Shown here one piece after another: positions 51,932-59,504 of a stretch of 64,000 nt of DNA. Source of the stretch: Lachnospiraceae bacterium (GTDB lineage Bacteria; Bacillota; Clostridia; Lachnospirales; Lachnospiraceae). Position numbers and translations under genes: made by a program. Numbering within the stretch: the stretch's first letter is position 1; each line of letters opens with the position of its first letter. The stretch covers positions 93,307 through 157,306 of the forward strand of contig JAEETA010000002.1 in the NCBI GenBank assembly GCA_016286555.1, given 5' to 3'. A model generated the notes under the pieces. That model searched no databases. It saw only the letters and a list, made by a program, of their open reading frames with translations, and had not been told where the DNA came from.

Positions 51932-52693
51932 CTATGAGATCCGGATCATTTGCTCATAGATCAGTATTTCCTTGTCAAAAATCCCCTTGTTGTCATGGTA
52001 GTGCCCAAAGAACCATTTTTTGTAATCCACACTATTCTTTATGTACTCCAGATAATCTGTTTCCGGATCCGGTTCATACATGGAACCTCCCAAAAATACC
52101 TGCGTACTGGTGGAGCAACAGTGTGTCACAATAAAATCAACAGCAAAGCCATGAGCGCTTAGATTGGCTCTGCCCTCCTTCATTTCTTCATCATTTGCCA
52201 GCTCCTGCTCCCACCAGCTTATATGATTGATCCTAAATGGAATATAGTTTCTCCTCAGGTCTTTTTTCTTCTCTTTGAAATCAGGATCATCTGTCTCCAG
52301 TATTCCACCGGAGATGTCATGACTGCGCGCTCCGCCAAAGGTGAATATCTTTTTCCCATCGATTTCAAATACCTGCCCCCGCATCAGATGAAGCACATGC
52401 GGTCGAATCTCGTGAACCTTACCGCCGTGCCACATTTTTACGGGATACGCATTCAGCCTATCAAAATTTTCATGGTTTCCATCAACAAACAGGAGAGTAT
52501 AAGACCGTCCTTCAAACCAGTCAAGCCAGTACTTTTCGTCCCCGCTTTCCTCTCCAACCTCCCAGATGCCGCCAAAGTCACCGCAAATGATCACATAATC
52601 ATCTTTGGTCATCTCTCGTTGTTCCGGGAAATTTTCCATATTGAATCTATGTCTGAATTCTCCGTGTGTATCACCTGTAATATAGATCATCAA
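51932..52693 (-). CDS. calcineurin-like metallophosphoesterase
   Basis: The 253-residue protein has all metal-binding motifs in order: 'ITGDTHGEF', 'ICGDFGGIW', 'VDGNHENF', 'FGGARSHD', 'VTHCCST', 'GHYHDNKG'. Proteins of this type are common in phages and Firmicute genomes as stand-alone phosphodiesterases or phosphatases. GGAGGAAAC precedes the ATG. It is followed by the DUF4116 gene 40 bases downstream. Confidence 0.9.
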   Translation of the reverse strand: MMIYITGDTHGEFRHRFNMENFPEQREMTKDDYVIICGDFGGIWEVGEESGDEKYWLDWFEGRSYTLLFVDGNHENFDRLNAYPVKMWHGGKVHEIRPHVLHLMRGQVFEIDGKKIFTFGGARSHDISGGILETDDPDFKEKKKDLRRNYIPFRINHISWWEQELANDEEMKEGRANLSAHGFAVDFIVTHCCSTSTQVFLGGSMYEPDPETDYLEYIKNSVDYKKWFFGHYHDNKGIFDKEILIYEQMIRIS

Positions 52694-52786
52694 GGTTTCC
52701 TCCCCTCTATACTACATTGTAAATGAGGGTGTATTTGGCGTCATTTAACTCGTGGTTGAAAAAGACATGCAGTAAGCATTCAACGG

Positions 52787-52815
52787 TTGACGAATTATCG
52801 GCTCGGATGTAATAT
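52787..52815 (+). promoter_or_regulatory. promoter of predicted antisense RNA
   Basis: TTGACG and TAATAT are spaced by exactly 17 bases on the plus strand, pointing into the 3' end of the toxin gene. No plus-strand ORF follows before the terminator. Confidence 0.6.
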
Positions 52816-52821
52816 TTAAGC

Positions 52822-52920
52822 ATAAAAGAGGTGCTGCCGTAGTTCACGGTTGCCCTCGGGTTAGGTTAAAAAAGAAGTAACCGTATTCCTTGGCATGGGG
52901 CGGTTACTTCTTTTTTCTTT
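52822..52920 (+). ncRNA. predicted antisense antitoxin RNA
   Basis: From the promoter at 52787-52815 a transcript of about 100 nt would end at the bidirectional terminator (52868-52916, then TTTT). Its last 50 nt are complementary to the toxin mRNA's terminator, stop codon and final four codons. Convergent RNAs sharing a bidirectional terminator are the arrangement of Firmicute type I modules such as par/Fst. Its 5' end repeats parts of the toxin leader. No expression data; prediction only. Confidence 0.55.
52868..52916. terminator. bidirectional terminator shared by toxin mRNA and antisense RNA
   Basis: A perfect 16-bp stem (AAAAAAGAAGTAACCG and its complement) with a 17-base loop. The arms themselves supply T-runs on both strands. 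It contains the toxin stop codon. Confidence 0.88.
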
Positions 52921-52996
52921 TCAGACCAAATAAGTATCCTATTTGGAAAACTGCGATCGAATAAGATAAAAACGTCATATATTCGAAGATGGTCAT
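52904..52996 (-). CDS. putative holin-like type I toxin, 30 aa
   Basis: This ORF is too short for the ORF track. It encodes a 30-residue peptide: 'MTIFEYMTFLSY' leads into a hydrophobic helix (about 8-24) and a strongly basic end 'LKRKKK'. That is the layout of the putative holin-like toxins of Firmicute type I systems, which depolarise the membrane. A very strong site, GGGGGG, lies six bases before the ATG but is held in a hairpin. It has its own promoter, a roughly 100-nt structured leader and a terminator at the stop codon. Its identification rests on size, composition and architecture. Confidence 0.7.
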   Translation of the reverse strand: MTIFEYMTFLSYSIAVFQIGYLFGLKRKKK

Positions 52997-53002
52997 TAGC
53001 AT

Positions 53003-53057
53003 CCCCCCTTCCGTAAAGTCGGAGGGTGAAAAAAGTCCCTCCGCTGAAGCTGGAGGG
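53003..53057 (-). promoter_or_regulatory. tandem hairpins in toxin leader, one covering the Shine-Dalgarno
   Basis: CCCTCCAGCTTCAGCGGAGGG (6-bp stem, 53037-53057) is followed by a second hairpin in which CCCTCCG pairs with CGGAAGGG (one bulge, 53006-53026). The second stem uses the GGGGGG ribosome site. The two anti-SD runs (CCCTCC) are equal, so they could compete for the GGAGGG/GGGGGG partners. Confidence 0.65.
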
Positions 53058-53106
53058 TCAACCGCTTACCGTTAGCAACACCTCTGCAGGATGAACCTGC
53101 AATTCA

Positions 53107-53135
53107 AGTATAGCAAGCATTCAGCAGATAATCAA
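53107..53135 (-). promoter_or_regulatory. promoter of the toxin mRNA
   Basis: Reverse-strand TTGATT and TATACT are 17 bases apart, with TGC just before the -10 (extended -10). Start predicted near 53100. Confidence 0.65.
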
Positions 53136-53144
53136 TCGAAAATA

Positions 53145-53156
53145 GAACAAACGTTC
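53145..53156 (-). promoter_or_regulatory. LexA (SOS) box upstream of the toxin promoter
   Basis: GAAC-GTTT-GTTC on the reverse strand (CGAACGTTTGTTCT with flanks) has the perfect Gram-positive SOS core and differs from recA box 2 (CGAACATTTGTTCC) at two of fourteen bases. It ends nine bases upstream of the -35, so LexA would sit just above the polymerase site. Confidence 0.6.
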
Positions 53157-53170
53157 GTTATTCTTTCGGG

Positions 53171-53206
53171 ACAAAAACTGCGGAGAGCATGTATCTTGCT
53201 CTCCGC
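53171..53206 (-). terminator. terminator after the 350-aa gene
   Basis: Stem GCGGAGAGCA / TGCTCTCCGC with a seven-base loop; AGTTTTTG follows on the reverse strand, and CACTTTTTC on the plus strand. Confidence 0.82.
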
Positions 53207-53230
53207 CACTTTTTCTGCACCTATAGAATT

Positions 53231-54283
53231 CTAGTAAATCTCTAACAGCTTCTTGTTAACCCGGGCAGTAACATCAATATAATACTGAGCATCCGCCTTG
53301 CTCATGGTTTTGGTGTCGTATTTCTTGATTGCCTCTGAGAACTCCAGATACTTGTTCATCATATCCATATACTCGGACATCATGGAAATCACATTGTTGG
53401 GGTCGGCTGAATATTTTTTCATGAAGTCAACATACTCGTTCATAACCTCCTCATAACTGTCCAGGAATGCTTTCAGATCAGGGTCTACTTCATCCTCGGA
53501 TGTAGAGGTATTACTAGAGTCATCTGTACCGCCTCCATCCTGATCGTTTCCAATCGAATCTGTTCCCTCCGTGTCCTTTTCGCCTGAATCGGCTCCGCTT
53601 TCATCCGTACCGAAACTATCGGTCGATTCTTCGTAGACATCAATTATATGGATTGAATCGATAAATTCATCAAACGTTGTGAGAGCAGTTTCTTCAACTC
53701 CCTCCTGATACAGAACAACAGATAATATATAGGTTTTGTATTTTTCGGATATAAATACTCCGGTTTCACATGGTAAAGTTGTATTTTCGTCTACTTCACA
53801 AAGGTAGCGGAACAGATAACCTTTAAGGTCTTCTCTTTCGTAATACTCTGTCGTGTAATCTCCCAACACTTTACCAGTCCAGTCCCCGATTCCGGCTTTG
53901 ATAGATCCGTCTTCAACCATCCCTTGAAGCTTATCAAATGCATTTTTGCCGGCAGCGCCTACTTGGATAATCATAGCTGTAGAAGAGTCTTCTTCTTTAT
54001 CACTAGCCCACAGGGCATTATCATTTTCCTGAGAGGATACCCAGCTTTTCGGTATTGATACACGAACATTTCCAACCTGTTCATCCCTGGTTGTGAGCAC
54101 CGGGGCCTGAGGCTCCGGAACGCTTTCAGACAATTCGACTTTAACAGGCTCTGATTCTTTCAGAGCGGTTTCATTTGTATCCGTCATATGTGTGATATAA
54201 TCGGACATCTTTACCATAAACATTACGAATACCCCGACACACACAAGGATAATGATCAAAAGAGTATGTTTCCCTTTATTCAT
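53231..54283 (-). CDS. membrane-anchored extracellular protein, DUF6591-like C-terminus
   Basis: The 350-residue protein has one N-terminal helix (about 7-25), an outer domain (about 60-215), a low-complexity Asp/Ser/Gly/Thr linker ('SGADSGEKDTEGTDSIGNDQ', about 220-265) and a helical C-terminal domain beginning 'DPDLKAFLDSYEEVMNEYVDFM'. The last part resembles DUF6591, found in extracytoplasmic proteins of Clostridia. Function unknown. It lies 12 bases after the HTH gene, so the regulator probably controls it. Confidence 0.7.
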   Translation of the reverse strand: MNKGKHTLLIIILVCVGVFVMFMVKMSDYITHMTDTNETALKESEPVKVELSESVPEPQAPVLTTRDEQVGNVRVSIPKSWVSSQENDNALWASDKEEDSSTAMIIQVGAAGKNAFDKLQGMVEDGSIKAGIGDWTGKVLGDYTTEYYEREDLKGYLFRYLCEVDENTTLPCETGVFISEKYKTYILSVVLYQEGVEETALTTFDEFIDSIHIIDVYEESTDSFGTDESGADSGEKDTEGTDSIGNDQDGGGTDDSSNTSTSEDEVDPDLKAFLDSYEEVMNEYVDFMKKYSADPNNVISMMSEYMDMMNKYLEFSEAIKKYDTKTMSKADAQYYIDVTARVNKKLLEIY

Positions 54284-54295
54284 GCTCCACCTCCC

Positions 54296-54631
54296 TCACC
54301 GCTTTCCTTTCTCTATCTCATCCGAATTCGGCGGGATCACCTTGTACCCGTAGGATTCCAGGGCTGCGATCACCTCCGACGTGATATTGACACGAACGTC
54401 ATTTCCATTCGGATCCTCCTGCTCGATGATCCGATGAAGATCGTCCACGGATGTATTCAACACCTGCGCGATCCGCTTCAGATTGTCCCGGTCAGGAAGT
54501 CCTCCGTCCGTCTCCCATTTGGCCACCGCGGATTTCGACACACAGATCCGTTCCGCCAGTTCCTCCTGGGTCAGTCTCAGGAACTTCCGCCGCTGCGCTA
54601 TAAACCTTCCTAACGTTGTCTTTTCGCTCAT
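54296..54631 (-). CDS. XRE-family transcriptional regulator
   Basis: The 111-residue protein has an N-terminal helix-turn-helix 'LTQEELAERICVSKSAVAKWETDGGLPDRDNLKRIAQVL' and a C-terminal 40-residue tail of unknown fold. It is first in a two-gene operon with the DUF6591-like membrane protein. GGTGGTGAG precedes the ATG. Likely controls its own operon. Confidence 0.9.
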   Translation of the reverse strand: MSEKTTLGRFIAQRRKFLRLTQEELAERICVSKSAVAKWETDGGLPDRDNLKRIAQVLNTSVDDLHRIIEQEDPNGNDVRVNITSEVIAALESYGYKVIPPNSDEIEKGKR

Positions 54632-54744
54632 CTCACCACCTTCTTTTCATGTTAAGTACGGACGGCGCCTGTATCAAATTACTTTTTGGTTACGCTGCGT
54701 AAACATCGCCTTCGGTGTAACTTCATGCTATCCCTTTTCAACGC

Positions 54745-54772
54745 AAAAAATCCCCACCAAAATGGTGGGGAT
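54745..54772 (-). terminator. terminator after the kinase operon
   Basis: Perfect stem ATCCCCACCA / TGGTGGGGAT with a three-base loop, followed on the reverse strand by TTTTTT. Confidence 0.9.
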
Positions 54773-54791
54773 CTTCTCGCACTGTAATTAT

Positions 54792-55244
54792 TTATTCCTC
54801 TGTCGTGATCTTTTGCAGTCCCAGTTCTTCCAACAACCTGTCGATCTCGCCCATATCGTAGTTCCGATTCAGCAGCGCCACTATGAGGCAGGCATCTCTG
54901 GGATCCTTGGCGTAGAGTTCCCGCATTCCGTAGAGCTTTAACGCCCGATTCGTCTCATCCAGCAGCAAATGCCCGGCGATGCAAAAACGCAGGATCAGGT
55001 CACGATCCTTGGTATGTTTTTCCATGCAGAGGATCTTGCTGCCGTATGATTCGCTGACTCCGGCAAAGGAATACACATCTTTCAGTTTCACCCGGTGTTC
55101 GTCCAGCATGTCCTTCATGTAATAGTAGAAGGCCTTTTTCTCATCTGCCAGGTAATGAGCATTATCTTTCAGATAATCACTCAGTTCCTCCGGAGATGTT
55201 CGCTCCAACAGCTCTTCCAGCTCTTCCGTCGGTTTGTTCAGCAT
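54792..55244 (-). CDS. HTH-like partner protein of the Ser/Thr kinase
   Basis: From the ATG at 55244 (GGAG eight bases upstream) the protein is 150 residues. The first third is acidic ('NKPTEELEELLERTSPEEL'), the middle carries a helix-turn-helix-like stretch 'VKLKDVYSFAGVSESYGSKIL', and the end is helical. The start overlaps the kinase stop, so both proteins are made together. It may be the kinase substrate or its transcription output. I know no name for the family. Confidence 0.7.
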   Translation of the reverse strand: MLNKPTEELEELLERTSPEELSDYLKDNAHYLADEKKAFYYYMKDMLDEHRVKLKDVYSFAGVSESYGSKILCMEKHTKDRDLILRFCIAGHLLLDETNRALKLYGMRELYAKDPRDACLIVALLNRNYDMGEIDRLLEELGLQKITTEE

Positions 55245-56371
55245 GTGGTTTTCTCCGTTAGTTCGTTCAGCGCCTCCGCCAGCTCGGAAGCCGTAAATCG
55301 CTCCCCCGCATTCAGTCGGATGCAACGTTCGATGATGTTCCAGACAGGGCCTTCCGCTCTGTGTTTCTTCGGCGTTTCTCCCGTGAGCATCACATTCAGC
55401 AGGATTCCCAGGGCATAAATGTCAGATTTCGTGGTGGAACCGGAGAGTCCGAATCCCGCCTGCTCCGGCGCTGCGTAATCTCTGGTTCCCAGGTGTCTGG
55501 TATCATCCGTCTCATCGGGATCGTACCATTTTGCCACATTCATATCCAGGAGGCAGACACTGCCGTCAGGGCGAATAATGAGGTTTGCAGGCTTGATGTC
55601 CCGATGGATGATGGGGGGCTCACAACTGTGGAGTGCTTCCAGGATCCTGCAAAGCTGCTTCGTGATCACAACGGCTCTGTCATAAGAAATCGGTCCATGT
55701 TCCAGAAACGATTCCAACGTGCAACCTTCCACATACTCTTCAATAACGATGAGACAGGTTTTGCTTTCGTAGAGCTCCTCCACCCGGGGCATACCGGGAA
55801 TGGGATGCTGCAGGAGATATTCATAAATGCTTCTGTCGTAGGTCTTCAGAAGTTTTTTCACCTTTATTTCATCGGTTTCACGATTTCTGACACGGCTGAC
55901 ATTTCCGGCATCATCCACGTCACCCATGGAATCGTAAGAAAGCACCTTCCGGACGTCAGCTGCAGATAAACCAAAGTATGGATTCCTGAGTGCCGCCTGT
56001 GCCTCCTCTTCAGATGTGAAGATCATTTTGTCACTGATCTCGTTCTCAAAGCCGCATTCTGTGCATTTCCAGGTACCGCAGTCCTCGGAAAAACCATCCT
56101 GCAGATTCAGATATCCACCGCAACCGTCGCAGATCCAGACGATGCCATCTTCCAGATCCGGACGGATCAGCATCTGATGGCACCCCTGGCAAACCCAGTA
56201 AGGGAGGGATTCATCATACCCTTTTTGCAGCGTCAGATTGGCTTCACATCTGGGACAACACCCTCCCCAATACCAGCCGTTTTTCGCATCTTTTGCCTCC
56301 CTGCGAATCTGTATGAAATTCCTCAGTTTTTTTGCCAAATCCATTCGCAAAATCCCTAAAACCCTGTACAT
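55238..56371 (-). CDS. Ser/Thr protein kinase with N-terminal zinc ribbons
   Basis: From the ATG at 56371 the protein is 377 residues. Residues 30-125 hold two zinc-ribbon pairs ('CCPRC', 'CQGC', 'CDGCGGY', 'CTECGF'). The kinase domain (about 150-370) has an N-lobe lysine in 'EIKVKKLLKTYD', the hinge 'IEEYVEGCTLESFL', the catalytic loop 'IIHRDIKPANLII' and the activation segment 'GTRDYAAPEQ'. The metal-binding DFG is 'DMN', retaining Asp. No glycine-rich loop is clear. It lacks a membrane helix and PASTA repeats, so it is not the PrkC/Stk1 type. Its ribosome site lies in a hairpin. Confidence 0.85.
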   Translation of the reverse strand: MYRVLGILRMDLAKKLRNFIQIRREAKDAKNGWYWGGCCPRCEANLTLQKGYDESLPYWVCQGCHQMLIRPDLEDGIVWICDGCGGYLNLQDGFSEDCGTWKCTECGFENEISDKMIFTSEEEAQAALRNPYFGLSAADVRKVLSYDSMGDVDDAGNVSRVRNRETDEIKVKKLLKTYDRSIYEYLLQHPIPGMPRVEELYESKTCLIVIEEYVEGCTLESFLEHGPISYDRAVVITKQLCRILEALHSCEPPIIHRDIKPANLIIRPDGSVCLLDMNVAKWYDPDETDDTRHLGTRDYAAPEQAGFGLSGSTTKSDIYALGILLNVMLTGETPKKHRAEGPVWNIIERCIRLNAGERFTASELAEALNELTEKTTC

Positions 56372-56378
56372 ACAATCA

Positions 56379-56412
56379 CCCTCGCTTTCCGCGGGCATAA
56401 AGAAAGCGAGGG
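56379..56412 (-). promoter_or_regulatory. hairpin covering the kinase Shine-Dalgarno
   Basis: CCCTCGCTTTC and GAAAGCGAGGG pair perfectly over 11 bases; the 3' arm contains the GAGGG used as ribosome site eight bases before the kinase ATG. No T-run follows on the reverse strand, so it is not a normal terminator for the upstream xylosidase gene. Confidence 0.65.
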
Positions 56413-56426
56413 ATCACTCTTTTCTA

Positions 56427-58412
56427 TCAGAACTTAATTTCTCCTGCCCCTTCCGCGAAAGGTCCGGGGATCACGAACAGGCCGCGATGATTTCCGAAGA
56501 AATCAGAATCAAAGGTAATGGCGGTGCCGTCAGGATTTTCAAAGCGCTGCTCGGGCTCGAAAGCTTCTCCCAGCACATCGCTGGTGATGAGACTGCCTGC
56601 GAAGTCCTTGATAAATCCGTACACATTGGTCTTCAGGGAATACTTGCCGTTCTTCTCGGTAAGTTCCACCTTCACCTTCGCTTTCTTGTTCACGCAGCCG
56701 TTCGCCTCGTGCTTGCTGACGGTGGCTCCGTTAAAGTAGGCATTGCCCTTCACCCACACGGGAAGATGACCGAAGTGCGCCTCGGCGAGACCACCCATAT
56801 CCGGCTCCTTGCCGAGATTGAAAGGCTTGATCCACTCGTCGTAATTCGGGAAGATATCGAAGGGTGCAGTACCGACCACATCGTACTCCGCATCCGCTGC
56901 GGTGCGCTTTTTGTCCGTGATGGGATGGGCCTGGACAAAGATGTTGTTGTAGATCCGATCGTCGCCGTGGAGAATGGTCATGAAGCCGGCCACTTCGGTA
57001 CGGTGGCGGATGTGATAAGGGGTATATCTGGGCTCGCGCTGATTATTGACAATACTGTCAACTCCGGAGTTGATGAGGCTGAATCCGCCCAGGATCAGGT
57101 TATGCACCACAGCGATACCTTCGCTGGGGATGGTGATGGACACAGGGGAAAGCAGGAGATTGTTGTCGATCAGTGTTGGACCGTGACCAACTTCCACAAA
57201 CACATCCGTGGAGAACATGGCGCCGGGCGCCTGCTTTTTCCCGTCGTGACGATAATTATCATGCATCAGATTCTGCGTAACGCGAGCGCCTTGTGCCTGC
57301 CAGTCAAGCCACACGCCCATGATGCAGTTGTGGATATGGTTGCGGCGGATGGTGACATCGATGGCAGCGTGCAGCTTGATGCCTGCGGTCTCTGCGCCGC
57401 CCAGCTGCTGGGAATTGCAGATATGATGGATATGGCAGTCCTCGATGATGGAGAAGACTCCACCCATACGTCCGACGATACCGGTCTGCTCACAGTGGTG
57501 GATATTGCATCTGCGCACGATGTGACTTCCGATGCGCTCCTTCAGCCAGCCGTGATACTGGCCGCGGCATACCGCATCCCGCTCCATCTGTGTGGGGCTC
57601 TTGACTCTGCGGACAGAGAAATACATGTCGTTTTCCGGATCCAGATATTTTCCCAGAGAGATACCGCAGCAGCGGCTGCCGTAGATCTCGCAGTCCTCGA
57701 TGATCCATCCCTTTGCCCAGTGAGGTCCGATGAGGCCGTCCTGGTAAGCTGCGGGAGGTGCCCAGGTGGTAGCACCCTTGCAGATGGTAAAGCCGCTGAC
57801 GGTGATATAGTTCAGCTCATTCTCTTCGGGCATGAAGCAGTTCCGACGAACGCTGATCTCCACCTTCTCCTTATTGGGATCCAGGCCGCCGAAATTCGCA
57901 TAGATCACGGTCTCATTTCCGTCCTGCTCCGTGTACCATTTGTACTTGGATTCCTCCTCATTCCATGCGAAGGGATCCGCAGCACCCTTGGAGCAATCTG
58001 CCAGGGAATCCGCCTCATACATGGCCAGATCGTTCAGATAAACGCTGCCCGTATGGCGGATGTTTTTTGCAAAATACCAGTCGCCCCATACGCGGGTGGT
58101 GTAGGGATTGTAGGATCCGAAGACGCCGTTGTCGATCCGGACCACCCAAACCTTCCCCTTGTGCTTCGTCCAGGTCTTTACTTCCTCGGCACCTGTGATG
58201 ACAGCAGCCAGAGGCTCTTCCGAACGATAGGTGATGCGGGCATCCTCGCATCCGCCGTGACGAGGCACTACCTGCTCCCGATAGACGCCGGGTGCCACCA
58301 GCACTTCGTCCCCTGCTACAGCCAGCTTTGCAGCTTCGCTGATGGTGCGGAAGGGACGCTCCTTACTTCCGTTTCCGTTTTTCTCTGCATTTCCGTTGAC
58401 ATAGTAGATCAT
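56427..58412 (-). CDS. GH120 beta-xylosidase
   Basis: From the ATG at 58412 (GGGGG nine bases upstream) the protein is 661 residues. It is a right-handed parallel beta-helix and matches the GH120 family (XylC of Thermoanaerobacterium) along its length by motif: 'GVYREQVVP', 'ITYRSEEPLAAVITGAEEV', 'TWAPPAAYQDGLIGPHWAKG', 'AGIKLHAAIDV'. The catalytic Asp lies in 'GVWLDWQAQG' and the acid/base Glu in 'DVFVEVGHGPTL'. There is no signal peptide, so it acts inside the cell on xylo-oligosaccharides. A roughly 30-residue insertion ('HDGKKQAPGAMFSTDVF') is of note. No transporter lies next to it. Confidence 0.9.
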   Translation of the reverse strand: MIYYVNGNAEKNGNGSKERPFRTISEAAKLAVAGDEVLVAPGVYREQVVPRHGGCEDARITYRSEEPLAAVITGAEEVKTWTKHKGKVWVVRIDNGVFGSYNPYTTRVWGDWYFAKNIRHTGSVYLNDLAMYEADSLADCSKGAADPFAWNEEESKYKWYTEQDGNETVIYANFGGLDPNKEKVEISVRRNCFMPEENELNYITVSGFTICKGATTWAPPAAYQDGLIGPHWAKGWIIEDCEIYGSRCCGISLGKYLDPENDMYFSVRRVKSPTQMERDAVCRGQYHGWLKERIGSHIVRRCNIHHCEQTGIVGRMGGVFSIIEDCHIHHICNSQQLGGAETAGIKLHAAIDVTIRRNHIHNCIMGVWLDWQAQGARVTQNLMHDNYRHDGKKQAPGAMFSTDVFVEVGHGPTLIDNNLLLSPVSITIPSEGIAVVHNLILGGFSLINSGVDSIVNNQREPRYTPYHIRHRTEVAGFMTILHGDDRIYNNIFVQAHPITDKKRTAADAEYDVVGTAPFDIFPNYDEWIKPFNLGKEPDMGGLAEAHFGHLPVWVKGNAYFNGATVSKHEANGCVNKKAKVKVELTEKNGKYSLKTNVYGFIKDFAGSLITSDVLGEAFEPEQRFENPDGTAITFDSDFFGNHRGLFVIPGPFAEGAGEIKF

Positions 58413-58644
58413 ATTTATGTACCCCCATAAACAAAATCCTACGGTTTTTGAACGCACCATTGCGCCCTTATCTGCATCATAGTAAAAACGGAGGATAAAC
58501 ACAACGCCCGGACGTGATCTGATCAAAATCGGGTAAGAAATGATATGACTGCCTCCCCCTTGACAATCAATCGTTTAAGTTTAAAACTATAGAGAAGAGA
58601 AGTATTTTGGCATCTATGGAATGACTGAAACGGGGGGATAAAAA

Positions 58645-58896
58645 ATGGGATTTTTTAAGAGCGGGGCAGAGAAGGAGCTGGACACCATCATCCAGAAACT
58701 GGAGATGAACATGTCCAACAACTACAAGGACAATGCCCAGGAGAATCTCAAGGAGCTGGAGGCGGCCTTTGCCACCATGTGCGCCATGGGCGCGCTGAAG
58801 CCCAATGTGGCAGCCACTTACGAGTCCATCATCATCAGCTACAGAGAGAAAATGAAGGGCTACAGCCACAAGGACCAGAAACCGTTCTGGACCTGA
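58645..58896 (+). CDS. small helical protein, 83 aa
   Basis: The product is 'MGFFKSGAEKELDTIIQKLE...', all helical, charged, without membrane segment. GGGGG lies seven bases before the ATG. A longer reverse-strand ORF (58567-58986) covers it but has no ribosome site and looks like a mirror. I cannot assign a function; a coiled-coil or adaptor role is possible. It ends at a shared terminator. Confidence 0.65.
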   Translation: MGFFKSGAEKELDTIIQKLEMNMSNNYKDNAQENLKELEAAFATMCAMGALKPNVAATYESIIISYREKMKGYSHKDQKPFWT

Positions 58897-58953
58897 GATG
58901 ATCCTCAACCGGCGCAGCGCCGGAGAACCCACAACCGCAAACGCAAACAAAAC

Positions 58954-58988
58954 GCCGCCTGACCGAAAAACTCGGAAAGGCGGCATCT
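58954..58988. terminator. terminator between the small protein and zinc-ribbon genes
   Basis: GCCGCCT pairs with AGGCGGC, with an inner CCGA-AAAAC-TCGG hairpin; ATCTTTT follows on the plus strand. Confidence 0.72.
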
Positions 58989-58997
58989 TTTCTTTTA

Positions 58998-59489
58998 TCA
59001 GAAATATCTAATGATGTAGATGAAGAACCAGAAAGCCACGGTTACGATGATCTTCACCTTCGTATCCCAGGGATTTTTCTTCCGCCAGATCAGGACCATG
59101 ACGGGAGCGGGGAAGAAGAAGACCCATCCCAGGATCCACCACAGCAGCGTATTGTTGTTCCCCACATAAGTGCGATCTTCCTCAATGATCGTCCCCTCCA
59201 CCACGGGAGGTTCGGCGGGAGGAAGGGGCACAGACGTATCGGGGCACCAGGTGTATCCGCAATCCTTGCACAGACCCACGGTCCTATAAATGACACGGTT
59301 GCCATATTGTGCGTTGACAGAGCCCTGCTGTTCCCTGTTGAATTCCACATTGGAACTGTGACAGGAAGGACATCCCTGGATGTTCAGCTGCTCCTGCTGT
59401 CTCCGCATTTCATAGGTGACTTCCGATCCGCAGGCCTCGCAATATTTTGCGCCGGCCTTGATCTCCGCACCGCAACTCTCACACTTCAT
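58998..59489 (-). CDS. zinc-ribbon membrane protein
   Basis: The 163-residue protein starts with a zinc ribbon 'MKCESCGAEIKAGAKYCEACG', has a second ribbon pair ('GCPSCHSSNV', 'LCKDCGYTWC') and two C-terminal helices (about 115-133 and 145-161). It follows the 572-residue gene by 15 bases and is probably cotranscribed. Function unknown. Confidence 0.75.
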   Translation of the reverse strand: MKCESCGAEIKAGAKYCEACGSEVTYEMRRQQEQLNIQGCPSCHSSNVEFNREQQGSVNAQYGNRVIYRTVGLCKDCGYTWCPDTSVPLPPAEPPVVEGTIIEEDRTYVGNNNTLLWWILGWVFFFPAPVMVLIWRKKNPWDTKVKIIVTVAFWFFIYIIRYF

Positions 59490-59504
59490 ACGTTTCTCCC
59501 ATGC

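Noticed and set aside
53003-53100. Hairpins as ends of an IS200/IS605-type element
   Set aside because: No transposase or TnpB gene is near, and the hairpins fit the leader of the small toxin mRNA with promoter and ribosome site.
56238-58430. 730-aa plus-strand ORF
   Set aside because: Antisense shadow of the GH120 beta-xylosidase, whose family motifs and catalytic residues are intact.
58567-58986. 139-aa reverse-strand ORF
   Set aside because: It overlaps the plus-strand 83-aa gene, which has a strong ribosome site, and it runs through a terminator.
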